From a virus: a stretch of DNA of 24,579 nucleotides. The notes beneath the pieces are model-generated. The model searched no databases. It saw only the letters and a program-made list of their open reading frames with translations, and had not been told where the DNA came from. The DNA lies in the IMG/VR virus record IMGVR_UViG_3300030451_001284, positions 1 to 24,579 of that record; one strand, 5' to 3'. The position numbers and the translations under genes were made by a program. Below, one piece after another: positions 1-8,468 of the stretch (its first letter is position 1; every line of letters begins with the position of its first letter).

Positions 1-417
1 TTCGTCTACACCTTCGACAGCACGTTCATGTAAAGCATCCTCAGCACCATGTAATCTCCTGGACTCACGTTCTTGTTTGGCTAGTTCATATAATTTTTTG
101 GTAGCTTTACATCTATTCAATGCACCATTCTGGAATACAGACCAGGTAGGAAAGCCAGCCTTACTTGTAACAACTAACATTTTACCACCTGCAGCTATGC
201 CTTCCAGGGCAGCACGGAGATCCTTTCTATCTTTTTTACAGTCATCAAATATAGGAAGTTCGTTTTCTGCACGTTCAATATCTAGCCAAGATATATCCTC
301 TGCAGTTTTCATTCTCTCTATAAATTCCGTGCAGGATTCAGGCACTGGTGCCTGATCTCCAGAGATAAATAATCTTATACCTTTTTCGTAACGATATGGA
401 TGTGGTAATTCATTCAT
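1..417 (-). CDS. Terminase small subunit-like protein (partial, C-terminus off the left edge)
   Basis: The reverse strand is open from an ATG at 417 to the window edge, 139 codons without a stop. A basic helical stretch at about residues 65-105 (GIAAGGKMLVV, then AGFPTWSVFQN) resembles the helix-turn-helix of phage small terminases, which recognise packaging sites and recruit the large subunit. The following helix with AEDALHERAVEGVDE resembles the segment after that HTH in many small terminases. The start has only a weak upstream AAAGAAAG. The gene diverges from the replication block, and its direction predicts that the large terminase lies to the left, outside the window. The assignment rests on remembered family resemblance; another phage HTH protein is possible. 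Confidence 0.45.
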   Translation of the reverse strand, partial: MNELPHPYRYEKGIRLFISGDQAPVPESCTEFIERMKTAEDISWLDIERAENELPIFDDCKKDRKDLRAALEGIAAGGKMLVVTSKAGFPTWSVFQNGALNRCKATKKLYELAKQERESRRLHGAEDALHERAVEGVDE

Positions 418-461
418 GTCTTTCTTTTATAAACAATTACCATAAATGTAAAGGAGTAATT

Positions 462-695
462 ATGGGATTCACATTTGAACCATTCAGTAATGTTACCTTT
501 AAAGATACTGCAAGAAGTAAAGATTGTGGCAAGCACGTTGGCTATTGTCCTAATTGTAACTTGATGTATGGTGACAAAGAAATTAACCACCCTTGTGGAA
601 GATGCGGATACATTTTAACCAATGGTGAAAGTGATCATAGCGATGAACAATTTAGTGCAGGCTATGATGAATATTTATATAAGAGACAACAATAG
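462..695 (+). CDS. Small zinc-ribbon protein
   Basis: This 77-residue protein has two CxxC knuckles, C29-x2-C32 and C45-x2-C48, that together can bind one zinc ion as a rubredoxin-like ribbon. A further Cys22 and His25 lie just before. The C-terminus is acidic and then ends in KRQQ. I prefer the ATG at 462 over an in-frame upstream ATG at 396, because AAGGAG lies 7-8 bases before it and the upstream extension would overlap the divergent gene. It is the first gene of the plus-strand block and is followed by a hairpin terminator. The family is not recognised; DNA or protein binding is a guess from the ribbon. Confidence 0.75.
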   Translation: MGFTFEPFSNVTFKDTARSKDCGKHVGYCPNCNLMYGDKEINHPCGRCGYILTNGESDHSDEQFSAGYDEYLYKRQQ

Positions 696-739
696 AAAAA
701 GCAAAGCTCTGCGGACAAGTTATAGAGCTTATGCTTTTT
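696..739 (+). terminator. Hairpin terminator after the zinc-ribbon gene
   Basis: The arm at 696-710 (AAAAAGCAAAGCTCT) pairs with 724-739 (AGAGCTTATGCTTTTT), with one bulged base and a 13-base loop. The stem begins directly after the stop codon and ends in a T run on the plus strand. The A run at the start of the stem makes it potentially bidirectional. Confidence 0.65.
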
Positions 740-785
740 CTTGCGATGCTTTCTTGGTGTTTTTTAATATTAAGGAGAAATTATT

Positions 786-1853
786 ATGATACAGAAAATT
801 AATCATGATCAACTACGAAGGTGTCTAGTTCTTTTGTGGTTGGCAGATATACCAGCTTGTATAGTTGGTGATGTAGGTACTGGGAAAACTACAGCGGTAG
901 AAGACTTAGTAAAAGAACTAGATACAAAGATGGAAAACAAATTTAATCTTTGGAAAGTATTTCTTGGTTTAATAGATGCTACCGATATTGGTGGTATTCC
1001 AATGAAGAACCAAGATGGTAAGATTGATTATGCACCACCTAGATGTTTGCCATTTGGAACAGACGAGAGTGGTATTATATTTGGTGATGAGTATGATCGT
1101 GCAGCACCAGATGTTCAGAATGCTTTTAATCAGATTCTGTTAGGAAGAGAAATACATAACAATGTTATTAGTGATAATGCATATGTTATATTAGCAATGA
1201 ATGGTGAAGCAGATAGTTATACTACACCATTATCTAAAGCAGCTAGAAACAGAGTTTGCACTTTATTCTTATCACCTATTGCTGGTGACTCTCATTCCCA
1301 ATGGGATGATTGGGCAAGAAAGAATAATGTAAATAGTTACGTTAGAGGATTTGCTAGATACAGATCAGATCTAATTAAAGACGATGTTGAATATAGTGAG
1401 CTTGCTATGATCACACCTAGATCTAGAGATATGGCTGGTAGAATATTAGATAAAGTTAATGAAGTTGACTTTAAAACAGATGATATATTATTGCCTTGTC
1501 TTGCAGGTGTAATTGGTACTGCAGCTGCACAGGAGCTGATAGCTTTTATGGATCAAGAATCTAGTCTACCTGATATTAAACAGTTGTTAGATAATCCAGA
1601 TAAGTTTGAAGACATGGCGGATGATCTGTATGACAGACCTGATATAAACTTTATGTTAGGTATATCAATTAGTAATTATGTAACAAACAATAAAAATTAT
1701 GGTGAGAAAGCTATCAAATTCTTTACTGAAAAATTTCAACCTGAGAACAGAACTTGGGCAGTAGATAATATTGTGAGTAGTAATCCCAACATAATAACAA
1801 CTCCAGAGTATAAGAAATTCTTTAATAAACAAAAGACTCTTATGCTTGATTAA
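786..1853 (+). CDS. MoxR-like AAA+ ATPase
   Basis: This 355-residue protein is an AAA+ ATPase of the MoxR/AAA_5 kind. The Walker A motif is GDVGTGKTT at 28-36 and Walker B is FGDE at 99-102, followed by a helical insert (YDRAAPDVQNAFNQ) typical of the clade. A sensor-1 asparagine lies in VILAMNGEAD (about 134-143), and an arginine-finger-like segment AARNR follows near 150-155. MoxR ATPases usually work as hexameric remodelling chaperones with a VWA-domain partner, and exactly such a protein is encoded two genes downstream. AAGGAGAAATTATT precedes the ATG. The target in phage infection is unknown; metal-cofactor or complex assembly is the usual family role. Confidence 0.85.
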   Translation: MIQKINHDQLRRCLVLLWLADIPACIVGDVGTGKTTAVEDLVKELDTKMENKFNLWKVFLGLIDATDIGGIPMKNQDGKIDYAPPRCLPFGTDESGIIFGDEYDRAAPDVQNAFNQILLGREIHNNVISDNAYVILAMNGEADSYTTPLSKAARNRVCTLFLSPIAGDSHSQWDDWARKNNVNSYVRGFARYRSDLIKDDVEYSELAMITPRSRDMAGRILDKVNEVDFKTDDILLPCLAGVIGTAAAQELIAFMDQESSLPDIKQLLDNPDKFEDMADDLYDRPDINFMLGISISNYVTNNKNYGEKAIKFFTEKFQPENRTWAVDNIVSSNPNIITTPEYKKFFNKQKTLMLD

Positions 1854-1909
1854 ATAGAATCGGCTTGGTTCATGCCGTTGAATGGACCATTTTATTTAAG
1901 GAGAAAATT

Positions 1910-2776
1910 ATGAGTAACAAAGGACAACTTGTTAAAAAGATGTTAATGGTAAAACTAAACATCTCTTATGATACGGGTTACAGAAATAGTTCTGAGATGA
2001 AAGAACTAATTGAAGGAACAAAGAATGTATCTTCTAGTGCAATTAGAACTGGCATTACAATGTTTGATAAGTATCAAATTAGTGAGTTTACTACTGCTAT
2101 TAGTAGAGCTAGAAGTTTATACACGGGTGAAACATTACCCTGGGATTCTAGAAACTGGCGTGTAATACCTGTTAGTGCCTGGAGTAAATTCAAAGATGAG
2201 TTAGATACAGCTATTGAGAATGTTAAAGAAGCTTATGAAAAAGTTTTTGATGATGGTTACGATGAACTCAAAGAAGAGTTTGATGATAATATTAAAGGTA
2301 GTCTAGATATAGAATTTCCAGATAAGGAAGATCTTGCAGATAAATTTAATATTGATTATGACATAGGTCAAATTGCTAGTTGTGATGATATTAGGATTCA
2401 AGGTATTGATCATATCGAAAGAGATAAGATTAGAAACGATATGCAAAAACAATATCAAGAAAAGATGGATACTGGATTAACAGAATTAGCAAGTAGATTA
2501 GTTGAAGCATCACAAGACATAGCAATCAGAGCTAATGATCCTAATCAAAAAGGTAAGAAGTATAGCAAGAGTTTAAGTAATATTAATAAACTAGCTGATA
2601 CAGTAGAAGCATTGAACATTACAGGTAATGATGCAATAGCAGATGCTTGTTCTACAATTCGTACCCAGATAGGAACTTATTCAGCTGAAGCTATTAAAAC
2701 AACTGAATCAATTAGGGAGAATGTTCTTGAAGCAACTACTAGCATTAGAGACAGCTTATCAAAGGTGTCGTTATGA
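1910..2776 (+). CDS. Helical hypothetical protein between the MoxR and VWA genes
   Basis: The product is 288 residues, acidic and largely helical by composition, with coiled-coil-like stretches near 95-125 (ELDTAIENVKEAYEKVF) and across the last 80 residues. I do not recognise a family. The ATG at 1910 is chosen because AAGGAG lies 9 bases upstream; an earlier in-frame ATG at 1865 has no such site. The stop overlaps the start of the VWA gene (ATGA), so the two are probably translationally coupled. Its place between the MoxR and VWA partners suggests an adaptor or substrate of that pair, which is inference from context only. Confidence 0.75.
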   Translation: MSNKGQLVKKMLMVKLNISYDTGYRNSSEMKELIEGTKNVSSSAIRTGITMFDKYQISEFTTAISRARSLYTGETLPWDSRNWRVIPVSAWSKFKDELDTAIENVKEAYEKVFDDGYDELKEEFDDNIKGSLDIEFPDKEDLADKFNIDYDIGQIASCDDIRIQGIDHIERDKIRNDMQKQYQEKMDTGLTELASRLVEASQDIAIRANDPNQKGKKYSKSLSNINKLADTVEALNITGNDAIADACSTIRTQIGTYSAEAIKTTESIRENVLEATTSIRDSLSKVSL

Positions 2777-4083
2777 GTGAAGCTAGAGAACATATAAGCA
2801 AAGGTCTTATGCGTATGATGCGTAAGACCCCCTTCTTTACATCTTTATTATTAAGAAGTAAAATTATTGAATCAGAAAATATGGATGCTTTGATGGGAGT
2901 AGATGGTACTCATCTGTATTATAATCCTGCAATTAAAGATTTGAACTTAAAAGAACTGGTTCAAATATTATATCATGAAGCTATGCACGTTGCTAATCAG
3001 CATCATATAAGAGCTAAGCAATTGCAGGAAAAATACAAGAGAGAAATAAAAGCTGTCAACCTTGACTTTCCTATAACTTTTAATATTGCAGCTGATTTAG
3101 CTATCAATAGTATATTGTTTGATAAATATGAAACTATCTGGAGGGAAAGTAATGTCCTCAAGAATGGATGTGTTCCTGGAACAGAACCTTTTGAGGATTT
3201 TCCTAACAATAAACCTGTAGAGTTTTACTTTAAGAAGTTATTAGAAGTTGCAGAAAAGTGTGATACACCTGACCCAGTATCTGTATTAGTTGAAATGGAA
3301 TCAGATACTGACTACAAAGCTCATGCTAATGAAATAAAACATAGCATGAAGTTAGCTGGTCAAGTTTTAGTTGGTGAAAATAGCATTGAAGAAATGACAA
3401 ACAAGCTAGAGCTAGATATAGCATCAGCAACAATAGCATCAAAAGCAGCAGGTGAGGATCATGTTTTGGTTAATGAGATATTGCAGGAAAGAGATTCAGA
3501 AAAGCATTTGAATTGGAGAACAGAGCTGGACACATTCTTTAAACAGGTTACAAAAGGTAGACCTAATTATAAGAAACCTAATAGAAGATTTCCTAATGGT
3601 GATTTTATTATGCCTAGTAATAAAGATAAACAAACTAATAAGATTATCTTACTATTAGATACTTCAGGTTCTATGTCCGATAAAGATGTAGCTAAAGTAT
3701 ATGATCATGTAGAACAAATACTTTCTGTTAATGCTGGTGCTAGTATTGAGTTAGTACCATTTGATGATGAAGTATTTATGGATAATATTTATATATACGA
3801 TAGATCTTGTTTACCTATTAAACCTATAGATAGAAAAAGATTTGGATGTGGTGGTACAAATTTTACTCGAGCATTGAAATATGCAGAAGGAGAAATGCCT
3901 CAAGGTATTATTATGTTAACAGACATGATGCCTTATGATTCAGAGGAATTTAAAAATCATATACCTAAATTTCCTACTCTTTTTATCTCGGTTTTCTTGT
4001 TAAATTATAGTATAAAGTTTAAAGAAAATTATTGTGTAGAACCAAGATGGGCTAATATAACCTATCTAAAAAAGGATGATTAG
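2773..4083 (+). CDS. VWA domain protein with an N-terminal HExxH peptidase-like domain
   Basis: This 436-residue protein joins two domains. The N-terminal half has HEAMH at 68-72 followed by NQHH, a zincin-type zinc site. The C-terminal half is a von Willebrand A domain with a MIDAS: DTSGSMS at 296-302, a threonine in GGTNF (T362), and LTD at 382-384. The architecture matches the VWA-like/putative metallopeptidase proteins (DUF2201-type) that pair with MoxR ATPases. It overlaps the preceding gene by 4 bases and belongs to the same transcription unit as the ATPase. The MIDAS is expected to bind a divalent metal and a partner acidic residue. Whether the HExxH centre cleaves protein is unknown. 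Confidence 0.85.
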   Translation: MSEAREHISKGLMRMMRKTPFFTSLLLRSKIIESENMDALMGVDGTHLYYNPAIKDLNLKELVQILYHEAMHVANQHHIRAKQLQEKYKREIKAVNLDFPITFNIAADLAINSILFDKYETIWRESNVLKNGCVPGTEPFEDFPNNKPVEFYFKKLLEVAEKCDTPDPVSVLVEMESDTDYKAHANEIKHSMKLAGQVLVGENSIEEMTNKLELDIASATIASKAAGEDHVLVNEILQERDSEKHLNWRTELDTFFKQVTKGRPNYKKPNRRFPNGDFIMPSNKDKQTNKIILLLDTSGSMSDKDVAKVYDHVEQILSVNAGASIELVPFDDEVFMDNIYIYDRSCLPIKPIDRKRFGCGGTNFTRALKYAEGEMPQGIIMLTDMMPYDSEEFKNHIPKFPTLFISVFLLNYSIKFKENYCVEPRWANITYLKKDD

Positions 4084-5019
4084 ATGAATTATACAAATAG
4101 AACTGGCTTATCAGATTCAATTGCATCAGCAGTAAAAGCATTTGCACAAGATTATGATAAGGTTGGAGACTATTCTGTAACTACATTAATTGATTCCCCA
4201 AGATCCAAGTTACTTACTGAACGACATGGAGACAAAGTCACAGAAGATGTTAGTGATTTACTCTGGTCGTTCTTTGGTAACATGGGACACTTGATTGCAG
4301 AAAGAAATACAGATGCTAGTTCAATAGCTGAAAGAAGATTTATTTACAAACATAAAGGTAAACAAATTAGTTTTAAACCTGACTTGCTTGAAAGAGATCC
4401 AGAAGATTTTAATTCGTTTCAGTTAAATGATTTTAAGTTTACATCTGTATATGTTTTGAAATCAGCTTTAAATGGTACACCAAAAGTAGAATGGGTTAGA
4501 CAAATGAATTTTTATGTTTGGTGTTTAAATAAACTTGGTTTTAATATTACCAAGATTAAACTACATATTATAGCTAGAGATTGGAGAATGTCTGAATCTA
4601 AAAGAGAGATTAATTATCCAGCTCAAGCTTGTGGTGTAGTTGAAGTTCCTATATGGGATAAAGATAAAGCTGATAAATATTGCAATGAAAGAATTGATTT
4701 GTATATAGAATCAGAAAAGTTAGATGATGATGATTTGCCTAAATGTTCTGAAGAAGAACGATGGGCAGATCCAAATAGATGGGCTGTAGTTAAAAAGGAT
4801 TCTAAAGCTAGTAATATTACTGGCTATAGAAAAGCTTTACCTAAAGCCAATTCGTTTATGTTAAGATCTGATGCTCAACAATTTATATCTAAAAGAAAAG
4901 ATAAAGATAATCTTGAAGTTGAGTTCAGAAAAGGTGAAAGTAGAAGATGTAGTAACGGCTATTGTAAAGCCGCTCAATGGTGTAATCAGTTTAATCAAGA
5001 CATTGCACCTGCATTTTAA
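4084..5019 (+). CDS. PD-(D/E)XK nuclease, RecB/Cas4-like
   Basis: This 311-residue protein shows the order of motifs of RecB-family nucleases: GHLIAE (68-73), an aspartate in FKPD (D100), LNDFK with D116-x-K118, and QMNFY (Q140, Y144). Four cysteines, C221 and then C289, C294 and C300, are placed as in Cas4/AddB proteins that hold a 4Fe-4S cluster. Such enzymes resect double-stranded ends for recombination. The nearby ERF annealing gene supports a two-component exonuclease-annealase pathway. The ATG follows the VWA stop directly (TAGATG), with AAAAAGGATG as a possible ribosome site. The Fe-S cluster is inferred from cysteine spacing alone. Confidence 0.75.
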   Translation: MNYTNRTGLSDSIASAVKAFAQDYDKVGDYSVTTLIDSPRSKLLTERHGDKVTEDVSDLLWSFFGNMGHLIAERNTDASSIAERRFIYKHKGKQISFKPDLLERDPEDFNSFQLNDFKFTSVYVLKSALNGTPKVEWVRQMNFYVWCLNKLGFNITKIKLHIIARDWRMSESKREINYPAQACGVVEVPIWDKDKADKYCNERIDLYIESEKLDDDDLPKCSEEERWADPNRWAVVKKDSKASNITGYRKALPKANSFMLRSDAQQFISKRKDKDNLEVEFRKGESRRCSNGYCKAAQWCNQFNQDIAPAF

Positions 5020-5040
5020 TAATAGTAAAGGAGTCATATT

Positions 5041-5439
5041 ATGGCAATAGAACAAGAGTACATTGATAAGATCGAAGAGATCAAACAGCATGATGATCAG
5101 TTAACTGATTGGGAAAAAGGTTTCGTATTCGGAACTGAGGATTCTACACCAATAGATACAAGACCTAGTTTGTCTATATCACAGAAATCTATTGTAGATA
5201 GAATCCATGATCAAAGGGTTCAAGGTAAGAATAAAGAACCAGTAAATGAAATTAAGTTTTCAAGTGATCGTGTGGTTGCAAAGAAATCTGAAAGCAATAC
5301 ATTCCAAGTATACATAGATAATAAACCAATGGGTCCGAGTGTCTCACAAAGAGAAGCTACACCTGTTGTAGGTTGGTTATCTGAATGTATTGATAGTTTA
5401 ACAGGGGAGGTTGCCACATCTAGTGGTGACGCATTCTAA
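5041..5439 (+). CDS. Phage hypothetical protein with a TDWE...LS.KQ N-terminus
   Basis: This 132-residue protein begins with a segment (LTDWEKGFVFGT, then LSISQKSIVDRI) of a kind seen in many small phage proteins coded near recombination and replication genes. The remainder, with YIDNKPMGPSVSQREATPVVGWL near 90-113, is of unknown function. AAAGGAG lies 9 bases before the ATG. The stop overlaps the next start by one base (TAATG). Its place between the nuclease and the ERF gene suggests a recombination accessory, which is inference only. Confidence 0.7.
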   Translation: MAIEQEYIDKIEEIKQHDDQLTDWEKGFVFGTEDSTPIDTRPSLSISQKSIVDRIHDQRVQGKNKEPVNEIKFSSDRVVAKKSESNTFQVYIDNKPMGPSVSQREATPVVGWLSECIDSLTGEVATSSGDAF

Positions 5440-5765
5440 TGTCTGATAAGATGCTGTATGTAGAAACAGTATCTCATGAAGCATTAAACTTAACTGAAGA
5501 TATTGTTCGTCTGCAGATTGCAAAGAAAGCAATTGAAGATTTATCAATGACAGGAAGGATTGATTCTGATCCTGAACGCATTGATAAAGACGAACAGTAT
5601 GAAGTTATCAAAATGATTAATGGTTTTGAAAGAAAATTTCGTAGTGCTTTAAGAGATATTTATCTAGAACCAAGAGGAAAAAAGGTTTATGATAGCCTTA
5701 GAAACAGAATTAAAGACGAATTAAAAAAGGAAGGAGCATTCGATGAAAACGTCAGAGAGTGTTAA
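5439..5765 (+). CDS. Small helical hypothetical protein
   Basis: The 108-residue product is highly charged and appears helical throughout, with no cysteine pair or nucleotide-binding motif. I do not recognise it. The start overlaps the preceding stop by one base, and its end overlaps the ERF gene by 23 bases, so translation is probably coupled on both sides. The AAGGAG that serves the ERF start lies inside this gene. Confidence 0.65.
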   Translation: MSDKMLYVETVSHEALNLTEDIVRLQIAKKAIEDLSMTGRIDSDPERIDKDEQYEVIKMINGFERKFRSALRDIYLEPRGKKVYDSLRNRIKDELKKEGAFDENVREC

Positions 5766-6399
5766 AGAAATACTACCTGCATTACTATCTGTTACAGATA
5801 GTATGCAAGCAGAAAAAGACGGTAAGAATCCACATTTTAGATCAGATTATATGACGTTAGATGGTATTCTTAATACAGTTAAACCTATATTAAAAAATGT
5901 AGGTATTGTTATATTGCAATCTATTGATGATGATTCTGGTTTGATACGTTGTACAACTAGATTAATTCATACAAGTGGTGAATATGTTGAATGTGATTCA
6001 ATCGTTCATGCAGATAAAATGACACCACAAGGTTATGGTTCAGCAATAACTTATGCAAGAAGATATAGTATTACTACAGCATTAGGTATTGCAGAAGCTG
6101 ATGATGATGGGAATGCAGCGGAGGTTGCTTCGGCACCAAAAAAGCCAGTAAGTAAACCAAAACCTAAACCTGCTACTACCAAAGTAGAACCCAAGAAAAG
6201 TAATGGAGTTTTATCAGAAGAAGTAGCAGATAAAATTATAGCTGCATTTGATCCTTTAGGTGTAGAGATATGGGATCTAGAAAAGATTGCAGGTCCACAT
6301 CAAAAATGGACAGAAGAAACTAGAGTAGAATTATTAGCAAAATTTAATTCTCTTAAGTCTGGTACTATAACAGTAGAAGATTTACTAGGTAAGAAGTGA
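5743..6399 (+). CDS. erf: ERF-family single-strand annealing protein
   Basis: This 218-residue protein carries the ERF signature: KNPHFRSDYMTL (about 28-39), TTRLIHTSGEYV, GSAITYARRYSITTALGI (about 97-115) and the acidic EADDDGNAA that follows. ERF proteins form rings or filaments on single-stranded DNA and anneal complementary strands in phage recombination and circularisation. After residue 126 comes a Lys/Pro linker (PKPKPATTKVEPKK), then a separate C-terminal domain of about 60 residues that may bind a partner. It overlaps the previous gene, with AAAAAGGAAGGAGC before the ATG. The RecB-like nuclease gene three positions upstream is a likely functional partner. Confidence 0.88.
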   Translation: MKTSESVKEILPALLSVTDSMQAEKDGKNPHFRSDYMTLDGILNTVKPILKNVGIVILQSIDDDSGLIRCTTRLIHTSGEYVECDSIVHADKMTPQGYGSAITYARRYSITTALGIAEADDDGNAAEVASAPKKPVSKPKPKPATTKVEPKKSNGVLSEEVADKIIAAFDPLGVEIWDLEKIAGPHQKWTEETRVELLAKFNSLKSGTITVEDLLGKK

Positions 6400-7781
6400 G
6401 TTTGTTAATGGAAAGTAAGAATATATCTTCAGAAAATTTTATTATTGGTTCAGTTATAAATGACTATCCATTAGTAAGAAAAATTTCTAATGATTATAAT
6501 CTAGATTCCACCCACTTTGAAACAGCTGCTGCTAAAGAAATTTGGCAAGCAGCTGAATCTTTTTATTCTCAAGGTCAATCTGTAGATGCAGCTGGTTTAA
6601 TAGAGTTTGTTGAATCTAATAAACCATCTGTTGATATAGATGCACTTACAGCTGTAGTTGTTGACTCTATCAATGTTGCTACTAATAAAGAAAATATTTC
6701 TAGACACATTGAGAATGTTATAAACAAACACAAAAGAAGAAAAGCTACTGAGCATTTAACTAAAGGCATTCAATCTATTACCAATGGAGAATGTCTTGAT
6801 AATATTATAGCTACAACAAAACATCAGCTTTCTAATTTAAAAGTATCTATAGATGAAAAGTATTCTATAGAAGATACAATTAAATCAATGAAAGATAATT
6901 ATATTAATATTAAAAATAAAGGATGCTCTGGAGTAACTAGTAGATGGAAACAAATACAAGACCATACTACTGGTTATCCTTTTGGTAAAATAACTGTACT
7001 TGGTGCAAGACCTAAGATGGGTAAATCTACATTAGCATTAAACGAAGCTATATATTCTACTATAGTTAACAAGATACCTACATTAATTTGTTCTATTGAA
7101 ATGGATAGAAGCGAACTGTTAGAAAAAGCAGGATCAGATATTGCAGAAGTAGATAATAAAAAACTTAAACTCGGTGAGTTAAGTGTAAAAGATATAGATA
7201 AATTTATTAAGAATGGACCAGAAACTATTGCTCAATGTCCTCTATACATAGAAGATTCACCTTCACAAACAGTTGAATCTATATGTTCTAATATTAGAGA
7301 GTATGTTGCAGACCATAAAGTTAAGTTTGTTATTATAGATTATCTACAAATCATATCATCTACACCTGGTATGTCTTTTCAAAACAGAGCTTATGAGATT
7401 CAGTATATGACTAATCAATTAAGAATTGTAGCAAAAGAAACAGGAGTTGCTTTAATTTTGCTGTCTCAAATTAGTAGACCATTTAAAGGTAAAGATGGAA
7501 GTACGCAGGCACCTATGCCTGAAATGCACGACTTAAAAGATTCAGGTGCTATAGAACAAGATGCATATATTATTATGTTTATTGGTCCACCTACAATTAC
7601 ACCTGAACCTAAACCTTCCTGGATTAATCCAGGTATTGAACAATGTACTGTCAAGATTGCAGCTAATCGTGGCGGTTCATCTGGTGAAATACATATGATG
7701 TTTCATAAACCATTTAATAAATTTTTATCAATGGTTGAGTATCAATCATTTAAACAAAGGAAAAACAATGACCCTTTCTAA
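6396..7781 (+). CDS. dnaB: DnaB-type replicative DNA helicase
   Basis: At 461 residues this is the normal DnaB length. Residues 10-115 match the DnaB N-terminal helical domain (ENFIIGSVI at the start, AAAKEIWQAAESF later). The RecA-like motor domain follows: Walker A GARPKMGKST (203-212), Walker B FVIIDYLQII (D315), LILLSQISR, and the conserved LKDSGAIEQDAY. DnaB unwinds the fork ahead of the replisome and is normally loaded and primed by partners not seen in this window. The frame opens with GTG at 6396, overlapping the ERF stop (GTGA); an ATG four codons later at 6408 is an equally possible start. Confidence 0.92.
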   Translation: MSLLMESKNISSENFIIGSVINDYPLVRKISNDYNLDSTHFETAAAKEIWQAAESFYSQGQSVDAAGLIEFVESNKPSVDIDALTAVVVDSINVATNKENISRHIENVINKHKRRKATEHLTKGIQSITNGECLDNIIATTKHQLSNLKVSIDEKYSIEDTIKSMKDNYINIKNKGCSGVTSRWKQIQDHTTGYPFGKITVLGARPKMGKSTLALNEAIYSTIVNKIPTLICSIEMDRSELLEKAGSDIAEVDNKKLKLGELSVKDIDKFIKNGPETIAQCPLYIEDSPSQTVESICSNIREYVADHKVKFVIIDYLQIISSTPGMSFQNRAYEIQYMTNQLRIVAKETGVALILLSQISRPFKGKDGSTQAPMPEMHDLKDSGAIEQDAYIIMFIGPPTITPEPKPSWINPGIEQCTVKIAANRGGSSGEIHMMFHKPFNKFLSMVEYQSFKQRKNNDPF

Positions 7782-8070
7782 GAAAGAACAATATAAAAGA
7801 TTAAATAACTATACTGAAAATAAATGGATAGAAGTATTAGAACCTATTACAAATATACATTTAAAAAGAAAGTTAGCTTGTATTTTATTTTGGGATTTTT
7901 ATGGAGAGATAGATAAGAAATCTATTTATCTTAAAAGATTAAGTAGAGAATACTTTCCTAAAAGTCATGACATCTTTGTTACTGAAAATGAATTATATAA
8001 AGGATTGTTATCTATAGGTTATCCTGCATGGAGAGCTAGGATTAGATCAACAACACCTAAAACACATTAG
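7768..8070 (+). CDS. Small basic hypothetical protein
   Basis: The 100-residue product is lysine- and arginine-rich and probably helical, with an aromatic core (CILFWDFYGEIDKKS). I do not recognise it. The ATG at 7768 is preferred over an in-frame upstream ATG at 7735, because AAAGG lies 8 bases before it and the overlap with the helicase stays short (14 bases). A DNA-binding or helicase-associated role would fit its charge and position, but nothing shows it directly. Confidence 0.65.
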   Translation: MTLSKKEQYKRLNNYTENKWIEVLEPITNIHLKRKLACILFWDFYGEIDKKSIYLKRLSREYFPKSHDIFVTENELYKGLLSIGYPAWRARIRSTTPKTH

Positions 8071-8077
8071 GATAATT

Positions 8078-8467
8078 ATGGCAAGTATATCACCAACACA
8101 AAGAACTCTTAAAGCCAATAAAGATCTTGGTAGAAGATGTGGTATTGTAGAACGTTGGCAGCAATATGGTGGCAAGTTCGGAGTACGACAAGATCTTTTT
8201 GGTTTTATAGACATCATAGCTATTGACGAACATTATGGTATTGTAGGTATACAATCTACAGGTCAAGATTTTTCTGGTCATGTAAAAAAAATTATGGATT
8301 TAGAAGAAGTAGTTCTAGAATGGTTGCATCATGCACCATTAGAATTATGGTCTTGGCGTAAAGTTAAGAAGGTTCGTGGGGGTAAAGCTATGATATGGAA
8401 ACCAAGAGTTGCTGACTTTTATATAGACAGTAACAAAAAAGTAGTCTATAAATTAGTAGACAAATAA
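8078..8467 (+). CDS. PD-(D/E)XK-fold nuclease-like protein
   Basis: This 129-residue protein resembles small phage proteins of the restriction-endonuclease fold. It has a helix with an invariant-looking glutamate (VERWQQYGG, E25), then RQDLFGFIDIIAID (D39, D45) and IVGIQST (Q59), followed by HVKK. The order E, D, Q-x is that of VRR-NUC and Holliday-resolvase-like nucleases, though the usual lysine after the Q is a threonine here. A role in recombination or replication-intermediate processing would fit the preceding ERF and helicase genes. GGATAATT precedes the ATG. It is the last gene before the riboswitch cassette, and a promoter for that cassette lies within its end. Confidence 0.6.
   Translation: MASISPTQRTLKANKDLGRRCGIVERWQQYGGKFGVRQDLFGFIDIIAIDEHYGIVGIQSTGQDFSGHVKKIMDLEEVVLEWLHHAPLELWSWRKVKKVRGGKAMIWKPRVADFYIDSNKKVVYKLVDK
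8424..8452 (+). promoter_or_regulatory. Sigma-70-type promoter for the riboswitch cassette
   Basis: TAGACA at 8424-8429 and TATAAA at 8447-8452 are separated by exactly 17 bases; each has one mismatch to the consensus. Transcription would start near 8459-8461, about 8-10 bases before the riboswitch aptamer. In an AT-rich genome such matches arise by chance; the position directly before a leader RNA is what makes this one credible. Confidence 0.5.
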
Positions 8468-8468
8468 T

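Noticed and set aside
77-355. Plus-strand open frame of 92 codons
   Set aside because: It lies opposite the minus-strand terminase-like gene, whose translation looks like real protein and stays open over the whole edge region; the plus frame is serine-rich with no ribosome site.
418-461. Promoters in the divergent gap between the terminase-like and zinc-ribbon genes
   Set aside because: The minus-strand TTTACA and TATAAA are only 15 bases apart and too near the start codon; no acceptable plus-strand pair was found.
741-770. Possible promoter TTGCGA-18-TAATAT before the MoxR gene
   Set aside because: The start of transcription would fall on the ribosome site at about 777, leaving almost no leader, and both boxes match poorly.
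1861-1877. Small hairpin CGGC...GCCG before the gene at 1910
   Set aside because: It has only four base pairs and no following T run, so it is not supported as a terminator; a regulatory role cannot be shown.
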